This document shows positions 33,904 to 46,031 of a DNA stretch of 64,000 nt, in pieces. Source of the stretch: Blasia pusilla (Eukaryota; Marchantiophyta; Marchantiopsida; Blasiales). A model generated the notes under the pieces. The model worked only from the letters and a program-made list of their open reading frames with translations. It was not told the origin of the DNA and searched no databases. The first letter of the stretch is position 1; the number at the start of each line of letters is the position of its first letter. Both the position numbers and the translations under genes were made by a program. The stretch spans positions 8,246,001-8,310,000 of the forward strand of contig CM114274.1 in assembly GCA_050084515.1 (NCBI GenBank). The letters run 5' to 3'.

Positions 33904-33960
33904 GGTAGTAGGTCATGTCAGAGACATGTGATATTTTCTATCTGGAGTTGGGGGGATCCA

Positions 33961-33993
33961 ACTAGGGCTGATCCACATAGGATCAGCCCTAGT
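33961..33993. repeat. Perfect 14-bp hairpin at the retrotransposon/Helitron junction
   Basis: ACTAGGGCTGATCC (33961-33974), loop ACATA, and its exact reverse complement (33980-33993). The right arm is native Helitron coding sequence, just before FAQLY. The left arm is an inverted copy of it, joined to the polypurine tract of the gypsy element where the 3' LTR should begin. Confidence 0.85.
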
Positions 33994-36900
33994 TTGCTCA
34001 ACTCTACATCCATGATACCGCCAATGAATTGGACAATCGTGCTAGAGTTATATTTAGATCTTCAGATCTTAATTTAGATATTTTAAAAGATCTACAAGAC
34101 ATGTTACATGAATGCAATCCATATGTGAAGATTTTTCATCATATGGCATGTGAAGCAAGTGACCTTAATATGCGGATCATCCTCAAGGCAAGTAAGAGAG
34201 GTCTTGATGCAAAGCGTTATAACTTGCCAACTGCTTTTGAGGTTGCTGCTATTTTTCCGAGTGATGGAAGTGAACATATCGACCATCGTGATATAGTTGT
34301 ATGACTATATGGAGGAGGAGTGAAGCGTATATCCGACCTCAATGGAGCATATATTCCATTATACTTTGTTTAGTTATTTATATATGGTGAATCAGGTTGG
34401 CATCTTGGAATACCCTCCGGGAGAATCGAAGGCTATAGAGAATCCCAAAAAATGGGCCGTATTATTGATATTGAGGAGGGAGATCTGGAACCTCTGGATG
34501 ATTGCATGGATGGGGAAAGAGCTGATGGTGATATCCTTGAGGAAAGAAGAACAAAGAGTGTTGTCACGTCTTTTAGGATAGATCGGTGAGATCTAGTAGA
34601 GCGCCTTTGTGAGTAGTGGAGGACAGACTCTGTAGGTTGAGGATGACCTAATGAGGACCCGAGAAACCTGAGAGAGCAAGTTTCCCCTTCGTTTCGGCTA
34701 ATTTGGAGCCATATTGAAGAACTTACTATTTTAGGTAAGTACCATTTCCTCTAATTCATTGCTATGTTGCAATTCATACAACCTGTTGCAATCTATTTTA
34801 TTTCTGACTCATATTTACTCTAAGACGTGGGAAAAAAATTTCTCTAGATATATATCTTCTTTGGAGGCATGCTGGCGTCTTTTCAAGTTTAGCCTACATG
34901 CTGAACTTCCAAGTACTATGCGATTAGCAGTTCATCTTCCAGAGCAACAATTAGTGTACTTCAATGAAGCTGATGCTCCTCAAGATATTTTGCAAAGAAA
35001 AAGAGAGACAACTTTGACCCAATGCTTTGCAACCAATTTATCTCACTCCAGTGGTGCTCGATAATATCTATATATAGATTCCTTCATATGATCGTTGGAG
35101 TAACAAGACATGGATTCATAGGAGACAAGCAATAAATGATTGTGGTCATCCCATTGGCCGCTTATACCTTACTCATCCAGGTAAAGACTCAAAAATCCTT
35201 TGTAAATATTTTGCTATTATATAACAACCTCAAAAATAGTGTATCTATATTGGGATGAGCTAATTATTCTACTTCTTCATAGGTGAAGGAGAACGTCATT
35301 GGTTGAGATTACTCCTCCATCATGTTCGAGGAGCAACTACATATGAATGCTTAAGAATTGTTCATGGTGTAATATGTCCAACTTTTAAGGAGGCTGCTAT
35401 CCAACTGGGACTTCTTGAGGATGATAGGGAAGCCTTCTCTTGCTTTGAAGAAGCTTCTTTGATCCGTACAAGTTCCTCACTTTGCCATCTTTTTGCAATT
35501 ATTCTAGGGTACAACACACATGTTGAACCTGCTAGACTATGGAGTCAATTCTTGGTTCCATTGGTAGAAGATCTCTTATATGAGAAATTTCGGGTGAGAA
35601 TTCATTACATCATTCATTTTCTTCCTAATAGTATCTTCTATTAAGTATTCCTAATAGTATCTTCTATTAATTATTATTCAACCTACTAACCATGATTTGG
35701 GGCATTTTTGGAACTCTTCTATTGCAGAAAACAAGAATCCCTAATCTTCCCGTTGATGATGCCATAGTTAATACTGCATTGTTGGAAGTCCATTGTTATT
35801 TACAAGATCAAGGAAAGAGACTATTTGACTTTCAAGCTAATTTCCAAAGCCTTCATTCATACTCATATTTGGAGGAACAAGAACTATTATATAATAGAGA
35901 AGAATTATTTAAGCAAGTGCAATTGAGAGAAGCGTGTCTTAATGAAGGACAACGTATTATTTGGGATGCTATACACGATGAGCTTGATCAAATATGTGCA
36001 AATGCTCCAACATTTCCCAAAATATTTTTCATTGACGGTCTAGGTGGAACGGGAAAAACTTTTTTATATAATCTTCTCCTTACAAGTGTAAGGAGTGTAA
36101 GAGGTATAGCTTTGGCCGTAGCGTCATCTGGAATAGCCTCTCTATTGTTAGACGGGGGACGTACTGCTCATTCACGCTTCAAGATCCCCATCAATCTTTA
36201 TGAGAGCTCTACTTGCAAGTAAGTGTTATTAGTCATTTTACTAACTTAAATTATGTTTATTCAAAAATTTGAGTTACTCCGAGTATTACAACTTCTGATA
36301 CACTTCCCTTTTTTAATTTGTAGTTTATCACTCAATAGTTAAGGAGCGCGCTTAATCCGTGATGCAATTCTCATTATATGGGATGAATCACCTATGGCTC
36401 ATTGTCATGCATTTGAAGCCGTAAATTGAACTTTACAAGATATTATGGGAGTTGTTTCAGATGATCTATGACAAATACCATTTGGTGGGAAACTTATGGT
36501 ATTTGGTGGTGATTTTCGTCAAGTGTTGCATGTTGTTTGTCACGGGGATTGACCTCAAATCATCCAAGCCACCATAAAAAGGTCATCTCTTGGGTCTAAT
36601 GTGAAGGTCATGAAGTTGACAACAAACATGCGAGTTCAAAGATTGGAAGGTCATTTGCGTAATGAACAACAAACTTTTGCTGATCGGTTATTGGAAGTGG
36701 GAGAGGATCGTGTACCTTTGCACCCTCATTTGGGAGAAGAATTTATACAATTACCATTTGAAATTGTTACTAAAAGTAACAAGATATGTAATCTTATTGA
36801 CATGATGTATGGAAATATTCATAACCGATTCCATGACATTGATTTCTTGAGAGATACAACTATTTTGACTTTGAGAAATAAAGATGTTGAGGAAATAAAT

Positions 36901-37280
36901 GGAGACGTTATGTCTCGATTTCTTGGAGAGGTATATACTCTTAACATATAAATTTTTCTTATGGGAACTTTATTTTTTGGAAGTTTGTAATTTCAACATT
37001 GCATAGATGTTGAAATTATCACAGGGAAGAATATTGGCGAACGAGTCTTTATTCCACGTATTCCATTGATTGCATCATATTCATGTTCGCCATTTGATTT
37101 ATGTAGGTTCCAATTTCCTATTCGACCCGCTTTTGCTATTAATATTAAAGAGTCTCAAGGTCAAATTTTGTAAAAGGTTGGCATTTACTTACCTACTCCA
37201 ATATTTTTTCATGATCAATTGTACGTAACGTTATCTAGAGCAAGGAAAAAAAATTCCATCCACATTACCATTTAAATAAT
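33980..37280 (+). pseudogene. Helitron Rep/helicase, 3' part (PIF1-type helicase; HUH region missing)
   Basis: Helitron coding resumes with FAQLYIHDTANELDNRAR, MLHECNPYVKIF and YNLPTAFEVAA, then ISDLNGAYIPLYF and YGESGWHLGIPSG. The next recognisable part (about 34830) is already the region before the helicase (LHAELPSTMRLAVHLPEQQ). The HUH rolling-circle nuclease (His-hydrophobic-His, Tyr pair) that should lie between was not found. Further exons read LRLLLHHVRGATTYECLR (35300) and PTFKEAAIQLGLLEDD. The helicase shows Walker A GLGGTGKT (36037-36060), Walker B IIWDES (36373-36390), FGGDFRQVL (about 36510), KLTTNMRVQ (36610) and LYVTLSRARK (about 37225). Stops include two at likely Arg codons (36427, 36550). 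Some gaps may be introns. The element is non-functional. No convincing 3' hairpin-CTRR end was located. Confidence 0.8.
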
Positions 37281-37984
37281 GAACATCTAAATAAGAAAGG
37301 AGACTATGTAATATATAAAAAATACTAGGATGAAATAAATTTTGATGAGATCGCTTATATTTAATAGCACGAGGTTCTCTGACGAGGCACCTTAATAGTA
37401 TTTAATAATAAAAATACGATTTAAAACCGTCAATGGAAAAAATTGGACAGAAAAAAATACCGAAAGCACTTTATTATAAAAAGAGGACAGAGAAAGTAAT
37501 AACAACTCGCACATTCGTCCGAATGGAGGCGAATCGGGCCAAATCGAATCACTAGTCGGGCGCCATGAAAGTCTTCTCGCCGCTCGGGCGAGAAGACTCA
37601 CTTTCCAGCTAGCGCAGCGGTGCATTTAATGGGAGCCACGCACGGAGTCGGATCGGAATCGAAATCGAAATCGACGTGCAAGCTCGACAGATGCCGCTTC
37701 CAGAGCTGAGGATGGCGGTGGCGGATCTGGAATGGTGTGGGGAGTGGATGAGTGGCAGCGCGGGTTGGCTTTCTGTTTTGTTGCCAAGACTTTGAAAGCG
37801 GATGTCCCAGTTTCTCTCGTCATCGCTGGGTCTCACTGGGTGAGCCTGATTGTCAATGCTGTGGGCCATGGGATTGGGAGCTTGGCTGCGAAGTTATGGC
37901 GGATTGATGTCTGTGGTGTAAGCGGTGGGATGGATGTAAGGGATGGATGAGGTGGTGGGAATCGTGATGCTGTTGGATTCGGGT
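37281..37984. other. Nothing recognised; one 12-bp inverted repeat
   Basis: 37570-37598 is AGTCTTCTCGCC-GCTCG-GGCGAGAAGACT, a perfect 12-bp stem. A plus-strand frame at 37732-37950 is short and motif-free. GC content rises here compared with the Helitron on the left. Confidence 0.4.
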
Positions 37985-39150
37985 ATGTCACTGGCTTGCC
38001 CCGATGCCCACGGCCCTACAATTGGGTAAGATCGAACTGGCAAGAGGAGGCAGGGAGGGAGTGTGTGAAGGGTTTGGCTGATTCTCCGTCTTACTGCTTC
38101 AACTTTTCTTTGTCACTGGCTTGCCCCGGATGCTCAGGACCCTAACATAATTTGGGGACGTCGCAATCGGCAAGATGATGCGGGAGTAGGTGAAGGGGCT
38201 GGCTAATTCTCCGCTTCCTGTTTGTAGTTCGCTATGTCACTGGTTTGCCCGGATTCCTAGGAGCCTAACATAATTTGGGGACGTTGCTATCGGCAAGAGG
38301 ATGCGGGAGTAGGTGAGGGTTTGGCTAGTTCTCCCGTTACTGTTTGCATGTCACTTATTTCTTCGGATGCTCAGGACCCTAACATAATCTGGGGACGTTG
38401 CAATCGGCAAGAGGATGCGGGAATAGGTGAAGGGGTTGGCTAGTTCTCCCGTTACTGTTTGAAGTTTGCGATGTCACTTATTTCCCCGGGTGCTCAGGAC
38501 CCTGGCTTCAATTGCGTATGTCGCAATCGGCAAGAGGATGCGGGAATAGGTGAAGGGCTCCCGTTACTGTTCGAAGTTTGCTATGTGACTTATTTCCCCG
38601 GATTCCCAGTACCCTGACTTCAGTTGGGGACGATTCAATCGGCTAAAGGATGGAGGGAACTGCTGGACGAGTGGATGGATGGATGGATTGATGAATGAAT
38701 TGACTCATTCTTTCTTCTGTTGTACTGTTCGAGTCTGCTACGTCACTCATTGCTTGGCCGGATGTCCATGGCCCGGACATACTCCGGGCAGCATTCAATC
38801 GTCAAGAGGACACAGGGAATGGATGAGTATGAATTTGCTCATTCTTCTGTCCAACTGTTTCGAGCTCACTATTCGCCGGCCTGCCGTGATGCCCATAGCC
38901 CTGATATCAGGAAGGATTCCATCGCCGGTGAGCTTAGTAGACCTGGTCGGTTTCTAGCACTCTGTACCGATGAGATCTCTTGACCCAACTCCTCATTAAT
39001 TACCGACGATCCGGACGCTGACATTTGGGGCGATTCAATCGGCCGTGAAAGTGAAGCCACTCATGCCTCAACTATTCCCTGCTGCAATTGTGCTCCGCGA
39101 TTTGCTTGCCCGGATGCCCACGGCCTCCGGAGTCTGGGGAGGATTCCAAT
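37985..39150. repeat. Degenerate ~110-130-bp tandem repeat array
   Basis: Each unit begins near 'atgtcactggcttgcccgga' and continues with a 'gctcaggaccctaacat' phrase, 'ttggggacg.cgcaatcggcaagaggatgcggga' and a 'gttactgttcgaagtttgct' phrase. Starts are seen near 37987, 38112, 38235, 38346, 38472, 38584, 38741 and 38877. Later units are more diverged and carry small insertions. It is non-coding. Confidence 0.8.
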
Positions 39151-41700
39151 CGGACCTGGTTGGTTTCTAGAACTGCGGAGGGCGATTAAAATTCTCGTGA
39201 ACTAATTCTTTATTTATTCTTGACAAACCTGAGCGCAACCAACCGCGTCTACAGGAGCCAGCTCCGCCGTGAATAGTTTGCACTGGTGCAGGCCTCAGCT
39301 AGGCTTGGCGCATTCGCAACTCCTCTGCTGGCTTGTTGATTGTGAACGTCGTCACCAGGTAGGTGAGTGAGTGAGGGAGTGGGTCGGTTTGCAGGTGGCG
39401 ATGCAATGCGATCCAGCTCATTGGAGTAGCAAGCTTTCATTGGGATGGGATGGCTTTGGTGTACGGAGCCGCTGATGGAGCTCCGCTGTAGATGTCTTGA
39501 AGTACGGCATTTATGAATGCAGATGGTCTGGAATTCCAAGGGCGCAGGCAGTTAGAATGCTCCTATCTCTGTTGGGGGTGCTTTCGGAGTCGGATTTGCT
39601 TGTGAACTAGGAGAGGAGACCCAAGTACGAGGCTCCTTTCTCGTCTATGGCCGGATCATTTCTAGTGTCTGGTCCCAGAGTGGAGCCAACCGATTTCATA
39701 AGCCTGAAGGGTGGAGAAGAAGCGCGGATTTCTCCCACTGCCAATAACGAATGCGCTCGCTCCATCGCTGGTTTAAGGTCCTTCCTATCTCAGGAAATGC
39801 AGATGGGACAGCGGCGACCTTCTCTTAATGCGTAGACCTTCCTCCTCTCTCCCTCAGAGTGTCGATGAAAGTGGCGATCGCAGCTGTAGCCCATGCCCGA
39901 GCTTTGCAATCTGCCGCAGGCAGCCAACTATGGATGGCCAGTCAATCATTGTGCATCGAGCTGCGCATGGGCCTGGACTCTGCTGAACACTGCCAGTTGA
40001 GCAGTTGTGTGAGGCCGCGGTGAGACCGGTGGCAACCCAACAACAGATGCAACGCAGCACCGAATGCAAGAGCGCATGCTGCAGAGATTGATGTAAGATC
40101 CGCTGGCTGTTGGATTCCGCTTCAGTGTACGATGGAGGCGAGTTTTTTGTGCAAGGAGGAGGGACATTTGCCGCCTTCTTCTTGCGGTAGTTGAGATATC
40201 AGGTGATGTGCTCTGTGTACTTTGGAAATTGCATTGCAGGGAGCTTCATGGGCGTCAGGTTTCAGGTGAGCTCTGCAGGCTGCAAGTCTATATACTGACA
40301 GAGACTGTGTGTTCAGTCCATGAGACAAGTTTATATTTCGTCACCTCTCCACATTAGGACATCTGATGAAGGAACCCAACGAATGCTACTCCAATTCGTT
40401 TCTTGAGGTGAACTTCGAGATTAGACTGGAAAGTCCATATGCCTCTATGAACAGCAAGCACGAGAGGACAATGAAGTGAAGCTTGCGTGATACAGTCATT
40501 GGGTAGTATGAGTCGGGATTGCTTGATCGCAAGTGTCGGCGGTTACTGCAGAGATTTGTGCGTCAACATATTCAACTGTTGAAAATAGCTCCACTTTCTA
40601 GAAAGGCAGAATCCATTGGAGAAGTTAGGTAATCACCATGAACCTCCAGGTATTGCACAGATCAGCAGCCGACCTTGGGAATGGTCATCATCCAGAAAGC
40701 CAGTGCTTGTGGGTATGGGGAACGCAGAAGCTTTGTGACATAGTTTATGCTTGAGTGAATGTCTATTACCAGTATCGAAAGAGAAAACAGAGCTCTCAGA
40801 AAAGTGGATGGGAGAGAACCCATTAGGAGTAGTGAAAAGGGGCCTCAAAGAATCAAGGAATTCCAGGACCACCACCGAACGAGGGGAGAAGATTAAGACT
40901 GGACTTCCTCAAAGAAAGCGTTGTTCTGAAGTAGAAAAGTAGGTAAGTAAGTGCCTCTTTGTTTCTTGCTCTGGTCCACGTTGGACAAATAGGAATAATT
41001 AATTTTTGATCTTCGACACGCATCAGTGATTCTCCATAGCGACACAGAGGTTGACTTCTCCTTGTTGCAATGTTGTGCTCAACATATTCATGACTTACAG
41101 AAGTGGATGATAGACAATGTAAACATTTTTCAATTGGGTGGGTTTCCTGAGATTGTTAGGGTTGGAGTCATGGGAATGTGAAATAGACCTGAGATGTATC
41201 AGTAAGATTTGGCATATAGAGAAGAAAGGCTAAAAACACACTTACTTGCCTTGCAGGTGCTGCCTCATGTGAATCAACTCGCCTTGTTGCACATAGCGAG
41301 CAGAAAATCGGAAGCTGTTCATATGTACACAGGTTACCTCTGAAGGCATTTTGGATGAACTGTATGGATTAAGTGTGCACATGTATGGATCAAGTGTGCA
41401 TGACCTCCTGTGCAAACCCTCTCAAGGTGCTGATAGGTCCTTGCGATTTTCTGGAAAATTCCAGGCAGTGTGTTTACTTCAACAACTCAGTCTTGGATGG
41501 TATTCTGGATGCTTCATATTGACGAGGTGTGCACTACTTCCATGTCAAGTCTCTGTGAGATGATGAGAAATTTAGAGAGAATCCCTGGAAGATATGTGCA
41601 GGCTGTACGCCAGACCAGCACTGGGGAGAGTGATACCCGGTGGGCCTCTCAAACTCTTTTCCACTCATCCTGCATTTCGCAACAGTCTAGCAGAGGACAG
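39151..41700. other. No gene recognised
   Basis: Moderately GC-rich sequence with many short open frames on both strands, none with a family motif or splice-supported extension. It could hold unannotated exons of a gene that I do not recognise. Confidence 0.3.
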
Positions 41701-41704
41701 AGTG

Positions 41705-42735
41705 CCTGATGATGATTGCTGAGGTAAGCCGCAACCATAGAATGGACTTCACCACCCATTTGAGAATAGAGTTACACAAAGCAACAGAGAGTCGCAAGAA
41801 CGGCACTCCAGATGACGGGTTAATGATCACAACGGGGTTCTGTTAGCCAGACCATTCCTAGAAGGAATTTGGCACCCTTTCTACCTGTATCACTTGCAAT
41901 CAGTTGAGCAGGCAGTCAATTGACTGATGGTGGTGGCTAAGGTAAAGCTGAAACCGTAGAATGGATGCCGTTGTTGTTTGAGTGCAGAGTCACACGCAAA
42001 GCAACAGCGAGTCGAAAGAATGACATTCCAGATGTCACAACAGTTTGCTGTTAGCCAAACCATTCCTTGGATAATAATCACAACAGTTTGCTGTTAGCCA
42101 AACCATTCCTTGAAAGAACTGTAAACCCTTTCTGCCTCCATAACTCGCTATCATCCTTCCTTCGCAATCAGTTGAGCAGGCAGCCAATTGACTGATTGTG
42201 ATGGATGAGTTAGGATGAAACCGCAGAATGGATGTCATCACCAGTTTGAGTGTAGAGTTACACACAAAGCAACTTAAAGTCAAAAGGAGGATACTCCAGA
42301 TCACAACAGCTTGCTGTTAGCCAGACCCATTTCTAGAAAGAATTTGGCACCCATTCTACCTCTACGACTTGCAAGAGATCATTCATTTCCAATCAGTTGA
42401 GTAAGCAGTCGATTGGGTTGAATTGATTGATGGTTATGGCTGAGGTAAGCTACAACCGCAGCAGGGACTTCACCACCTATCTGAGTGTAGAGTTACACTA
42501 AAAGCAACAGAGTCTTACTGAACAACACTCCAGATGACAGTAGAATGATCACACTGACTTATTTTAGTGAAACGATTCCTACAAAGATGTGGGCGCCCTT
42601 TCTGCATCTATGACTTGCCAATCATCCTTGCTTTCCAATCAGCTGAGCAGGCAGCTAATTGACCGATGGTGGAGGCTGAGGAAATCCACCCACAGGAGCA
42701 CTTACTGCCATTGGCAATCGGAGTGTGGACTGTAC
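41705..42735. repeat. Degenerate ~220-270-bp tandem repeat array, about five units
   Basis: Unit starts near 41707, 41925, 42194, 42428 and 42664 share 'tgatggtggtggctgaggtaa' and a 'gagtgtagagttacac.aaagcaacag' phrase. They also share an 'actccagatgacag..gatcacaac' phrase, CTGTTAGCCA.ACCATTCCT and 'caatcagttgagcaggcag'. Divergence is high and unit length varies, so the array is old. Confidence 0.8.
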
Positions 42736-45090
42736 TCACTAAGCAGTGACTGTTCAAGCCTTGCAACCGTGAACCCGCACTCCTATCGGATGGTACTAGA
42801 GACTCAGATGTGGAAGAAGTAGAACAAGTACCTCATGCACATTAGGCGACTGTCATGCAGTGTGGTTGCTGACCAGATAGAGTGTTGGAGTGGAGATTCC
42901 TGGCATCATCCATAAAGGTTCTTACCATATTTTCTACCTCACCTGATTATCCACTGCACGTCCGAACTAGTTCAGCAGCTGTTGGGAGTGAATATAGGCT
43001 ACTAGATGCAATGAACAGCTTCTGTATTCAATGATTGAACAAGTCGGCCATTCCCATCCCTGAGTTGAGGCAGACGTTCTTGGTGGCTTCCACCAGAGAA
43101 AGTACATGGTTGGCTATGGACTTTGAGAGAGAGGAATTTCTGACATGGCATGAAAATTTGAGAGAAATGGGGTTTTAAAAAAAGAAAAACTTTAAGACAG
43201 AAAGAAGGGTGTAGGGTGGTCATACAACTTTCTACATTTTCTAGGAGCTACATTTTCTAGTAGCTAGTATGTTAATAAGGTCACTTAAAAATCTTGCAAT
43301 ACAACCCAATATATGTATACTAAGAAACCCTGTTTATGATAACGATTCATCCGGCAAGTGCCACAACCTGAAGACTGGTATGGCTCTCAAGGGCTCGATT
43401 TTCGTGACTACATATGAAAGGGCTGCCGCTTGTTGACCTTTAAGCCCTTTAGATGTTCCGAGCCGAAGGCAAGGCCACCACACCCCAGCTGCTTAGGTGC
43501 CTTGCTATGTGGCAATTCAGATAGTTAAATAGCAAATCTCAAAGTAATAGAGCAAATTGTGTAAAGAATAAAGTTGTTCTGCACCACTTGAACAAACTTC
43601 ATTGTAGCTCTTTGGACCTTAAAACCCACAACTTTGATGTGGGTTCGAATTTGACTCCTGCCAGATAAGGTGACAATCTTAGGATATAATCAAAAGGAGA
43701 CAACTGAAATATTTCCAGCCCTTATCAAAGAAGTAAGAATAAGAGTTACTTAAATTTCAAGTTTTTTCATTTTTGTTGCAAAAAAATGAAGTGTGATTCA
43801 GTACTAATGGGTATATAGATGATTACTTCATTTTGAATATCCTGCAATATGAGTGTATTTCTAAATAAATCTAATTATAATAAACAAGTAGATGTGTATG
43901 TATGTGTATGTGCAATTTTAAGGAGAACCTTAACATCAAGAGCAAATTTGGAAATTTGTTTTACTGGAACCCCATTTTTCTCCAAGTGGTATAAAATGGG
44001 AGATCTCTATACATTCCACAAGCACATGATCAAATTACTAGCACTTAAAATTTGGTGCATGAGTAAAGTATAGGGTTATAAGGGTGGAAATGAAGGCGTT
44101 ACTTAAAAGACCCAAATGCGAAATTCCAACAATGGAGAAAAATGATGGTCTCATCATTTTGATGACATATTCTTAGCCACATAAGTGTGTTCTTAAAAAC
44201 GTTCCGGATTGGAGATTTTCAAGTTCCAACCATGGCAGTTGGACTTTACAAATAGTCACGATTGGATGTTTTGGGCAAGTATAACCATTGAAGATCTACC
44301 ATGAGAAACCTTTGGATGCCTAATGCTATTATTGTAGGTATAATTTGAAAACCTTGTTTATTTATGAAAACACAAGACTTCGTTATCCTTTGATTCGAAA
44401 ATTTCTTTGCAATGAAAGGAAACCCCCTTCCCTTTTCCAATCCCATCTCTTCGTTTACGAAAGAAAATCATTCTCGTCATTTTGAAGGGCAATTTTTATC
44501 CCATGATTCTCGTATTCCCGCAACCAACATCTTTCACCCAAAATGATTTCCTTTTTTTTTTTTCCAAAATATGCTTCAAGTTTCCCTTCCCACCAATCTC
44601 AAAAATTCCATAATTTGTCGAAAAGCTTTTTGGGAGATGAGAAAATTAATGACCAAGAGAGGAAGGTTGAGAAAATTCAAACTCAAATTCAAGAAATATA
44701 TATCAAAGGATCTAGAAATTGATCTAAAAATCTATATCATTAAGGGTCCCTAGTAATAATTAATTCACGAACTAAATATTACCAAGAAAACCTACTACAA
44801 GAAGTTAAAACAATGCTCATTTTCTCATCCGTTCTCTCTAACAAAGAAATAAAAAGCCTAAAATTCTTGTGCGAGAGATTTCATGTGTAGCATGCAAAGG
44901 GAATTTTAGAAATAAGGGGATTAATGTCACTAATCATATAATATTGAAATATAATCACTTATATACCTCATGTGGAAAATGGTTTTAATACATCTCTTGT
45001 TGAGAAGCCTTTGTTGAATCTCTATTGTCTCACCTCTTTAAGCTAGTAGTTTAGAGCCTCTTTTATGCATAGAGTTCATAGTCACCTTTA
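42736..45090. other. No gene recognised
   Basis: AT-rich beyond 43220. No coding, tRNA or repeat structure that I could defend. A motif at about 43640 resembling a T-arm (GGTTCGAATTTGACTCC) is not part of a foldable tRNA as far as I can see. Confidence 0.35.
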
Positions 45091-45097
45091 AAAAGTA

Positions 45098-45267
45098 CTA
45101 GTGGGCAGCCCGTGCCAAGCACCAGCGTGAAAGGATTAATCATGTTTACACAAAATCTTTTTTCGCTGCCCGTAGAGGGAGAAACATTTTCGTGTTGCCC
45201 AGTTGCCACATGTCAAGCATAGAGGTGTTTGCAAATCAAGAAGGAACTCTCCAATAATAATATAAGA
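45098..45267 (-). mobile_element. Miniature Helitron-like element, complete termini
   Basis: On the minus strand it starts TCTTATATTATTATTGGAGAG (45267) and ends with a GTGCTTGGCAC hairpin, GGGCTGCCCA and CTAG (45101-45098). The flanks are A before TC and T after CTAG, the Helitron A^T rule. The internal phrase ATTTGCAAACACCTCTATGC and a following TTGACATGTG are shared with copies at 18.9, 51.1 and 53.6 kb. Length is 170 bp and it has no coding capacity. Confidence 0.65.
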
Positions 45268-45446
45268 TTAGTTAATGCTCGTGTTAAAAAATTTAAACAA
45301 CCAAATAGTCTAAACGATCCCCAAAACCAATCCCCGAAAGACCCAAGGTATGTGGGACCATATGACAATCTCTTGTGGTCAAAATTGCCATGTTTCAGCA
45401 TCTCAGGTAGGCACATCGAGACAAGCTTCCCTTGTAATAATATAAA

Positions 45447-46031
45447 CTAGCATGTCACCCGTGCGATGCACGAGTGACAAGGATTCCCCTTAATTTGATT
45501 ACCTTTAAATGACACTTGTTAAAAATAGAAGGGTCTTAAGAGGACAAATGTCAACACATGAGGAGGGTTTCTTCTAACCCCATCCTCTTTTTATTATATA
45601 GACTAGTAAAGTATCCGCAATGATGTTTTCAAGTGAGTAGAGACCCATGTCAAACAGAGGACCTTCTTGCCTCCTCCAATTAGTACATAGATGTAATGGT
45701 TGGTGATATTAGTTCTTAACGGTTTCCATATTTTCTTTATCGAACTATCAAGTGAGTAGAGACAAGTGCAACGAGACTATATGATCACAAAAGTATTTTC
45801 GAGTGAGTGGAGGCACATGTCAAAAAATAGGATCCCATCTGCATCCTCCAATTAATACATAAATAAATGTCTTGGTTGATAAAACTATTGCGCCATGCAT
45901 ATGAGTGAAGGGACTAAATTTTTTTTAAAAAAAATCTTCTTGCACGTATTATAAGAAACATTTTTTTGCTGTCCAATTACCACATGTCAATGTTTGCAAA
46001 TCAAGATGGCACTCTTCAATAATAATATAGA
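45447..46031 (-). mobile_element. Abutting Helitron-like miniature copies joined at GACTAG
   Basis: A copy runs from CTAG at 45447 (next to a clear GTGCGATGCAC hairpin) to GA at 45601-45602. The next bases are CTAG (45603), so another copy begins at once. Its body repeats an 'aagtgagtagagac' phrase (about 45630, 45750). At 46030-46031 GA is again followed by CTAG. The head-to-tail chain GA|CTAG fits repeated insertion at the A^T made by an element's own end, or rolling-circle concatemers. Limits of the middle copies are uncertain. Confidence 0.4.

Larger units (their letters stand above)
23755..33960 (+). mobile_element. Ty3/gypsy retrotransposon carrying a DNA methyltransferase and PHD finger (3' LTR missing)
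   Basis: The order of parts is 5' LTR (23755 to about 24685), gag with two CCHC knuckles, aspartic protease, C5-DNA methyltransferase, reverse transcriptase, RNase H, integrase, PHD finger and a polypurine-like GGAGTTGGGGGGA at about 33945. RT before integrase places it in Ty3/gypsy (Metaviridae). It sits inside a Helitron coding region, whose frame stops at 23754 and resumes at about 33980. The 3' LTR is absent: sequence downstream of the purine tract is a hairpin made from Helitron flank. No target-site duplication can be confirmed. gag is itself interrupted by about 1.2 kb of AT-rich DNA (26521-27722). Stops and frameshifts show that this copy cannot act alone, though the key catalytic motifs survive. 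Methyltransferase capture by gypsy elements has been reported in charophytes; I cannot tell from here whether this is the same lineage. Confidence 0.85.

Noticed and set aside
43590-43680. Possible tRNA gene (GGTTCGAATTTGACTCC resembles a T-arm)
   Set aside because: I could not build an acceptor stem, D-arm and anticodon arm at proper distances.
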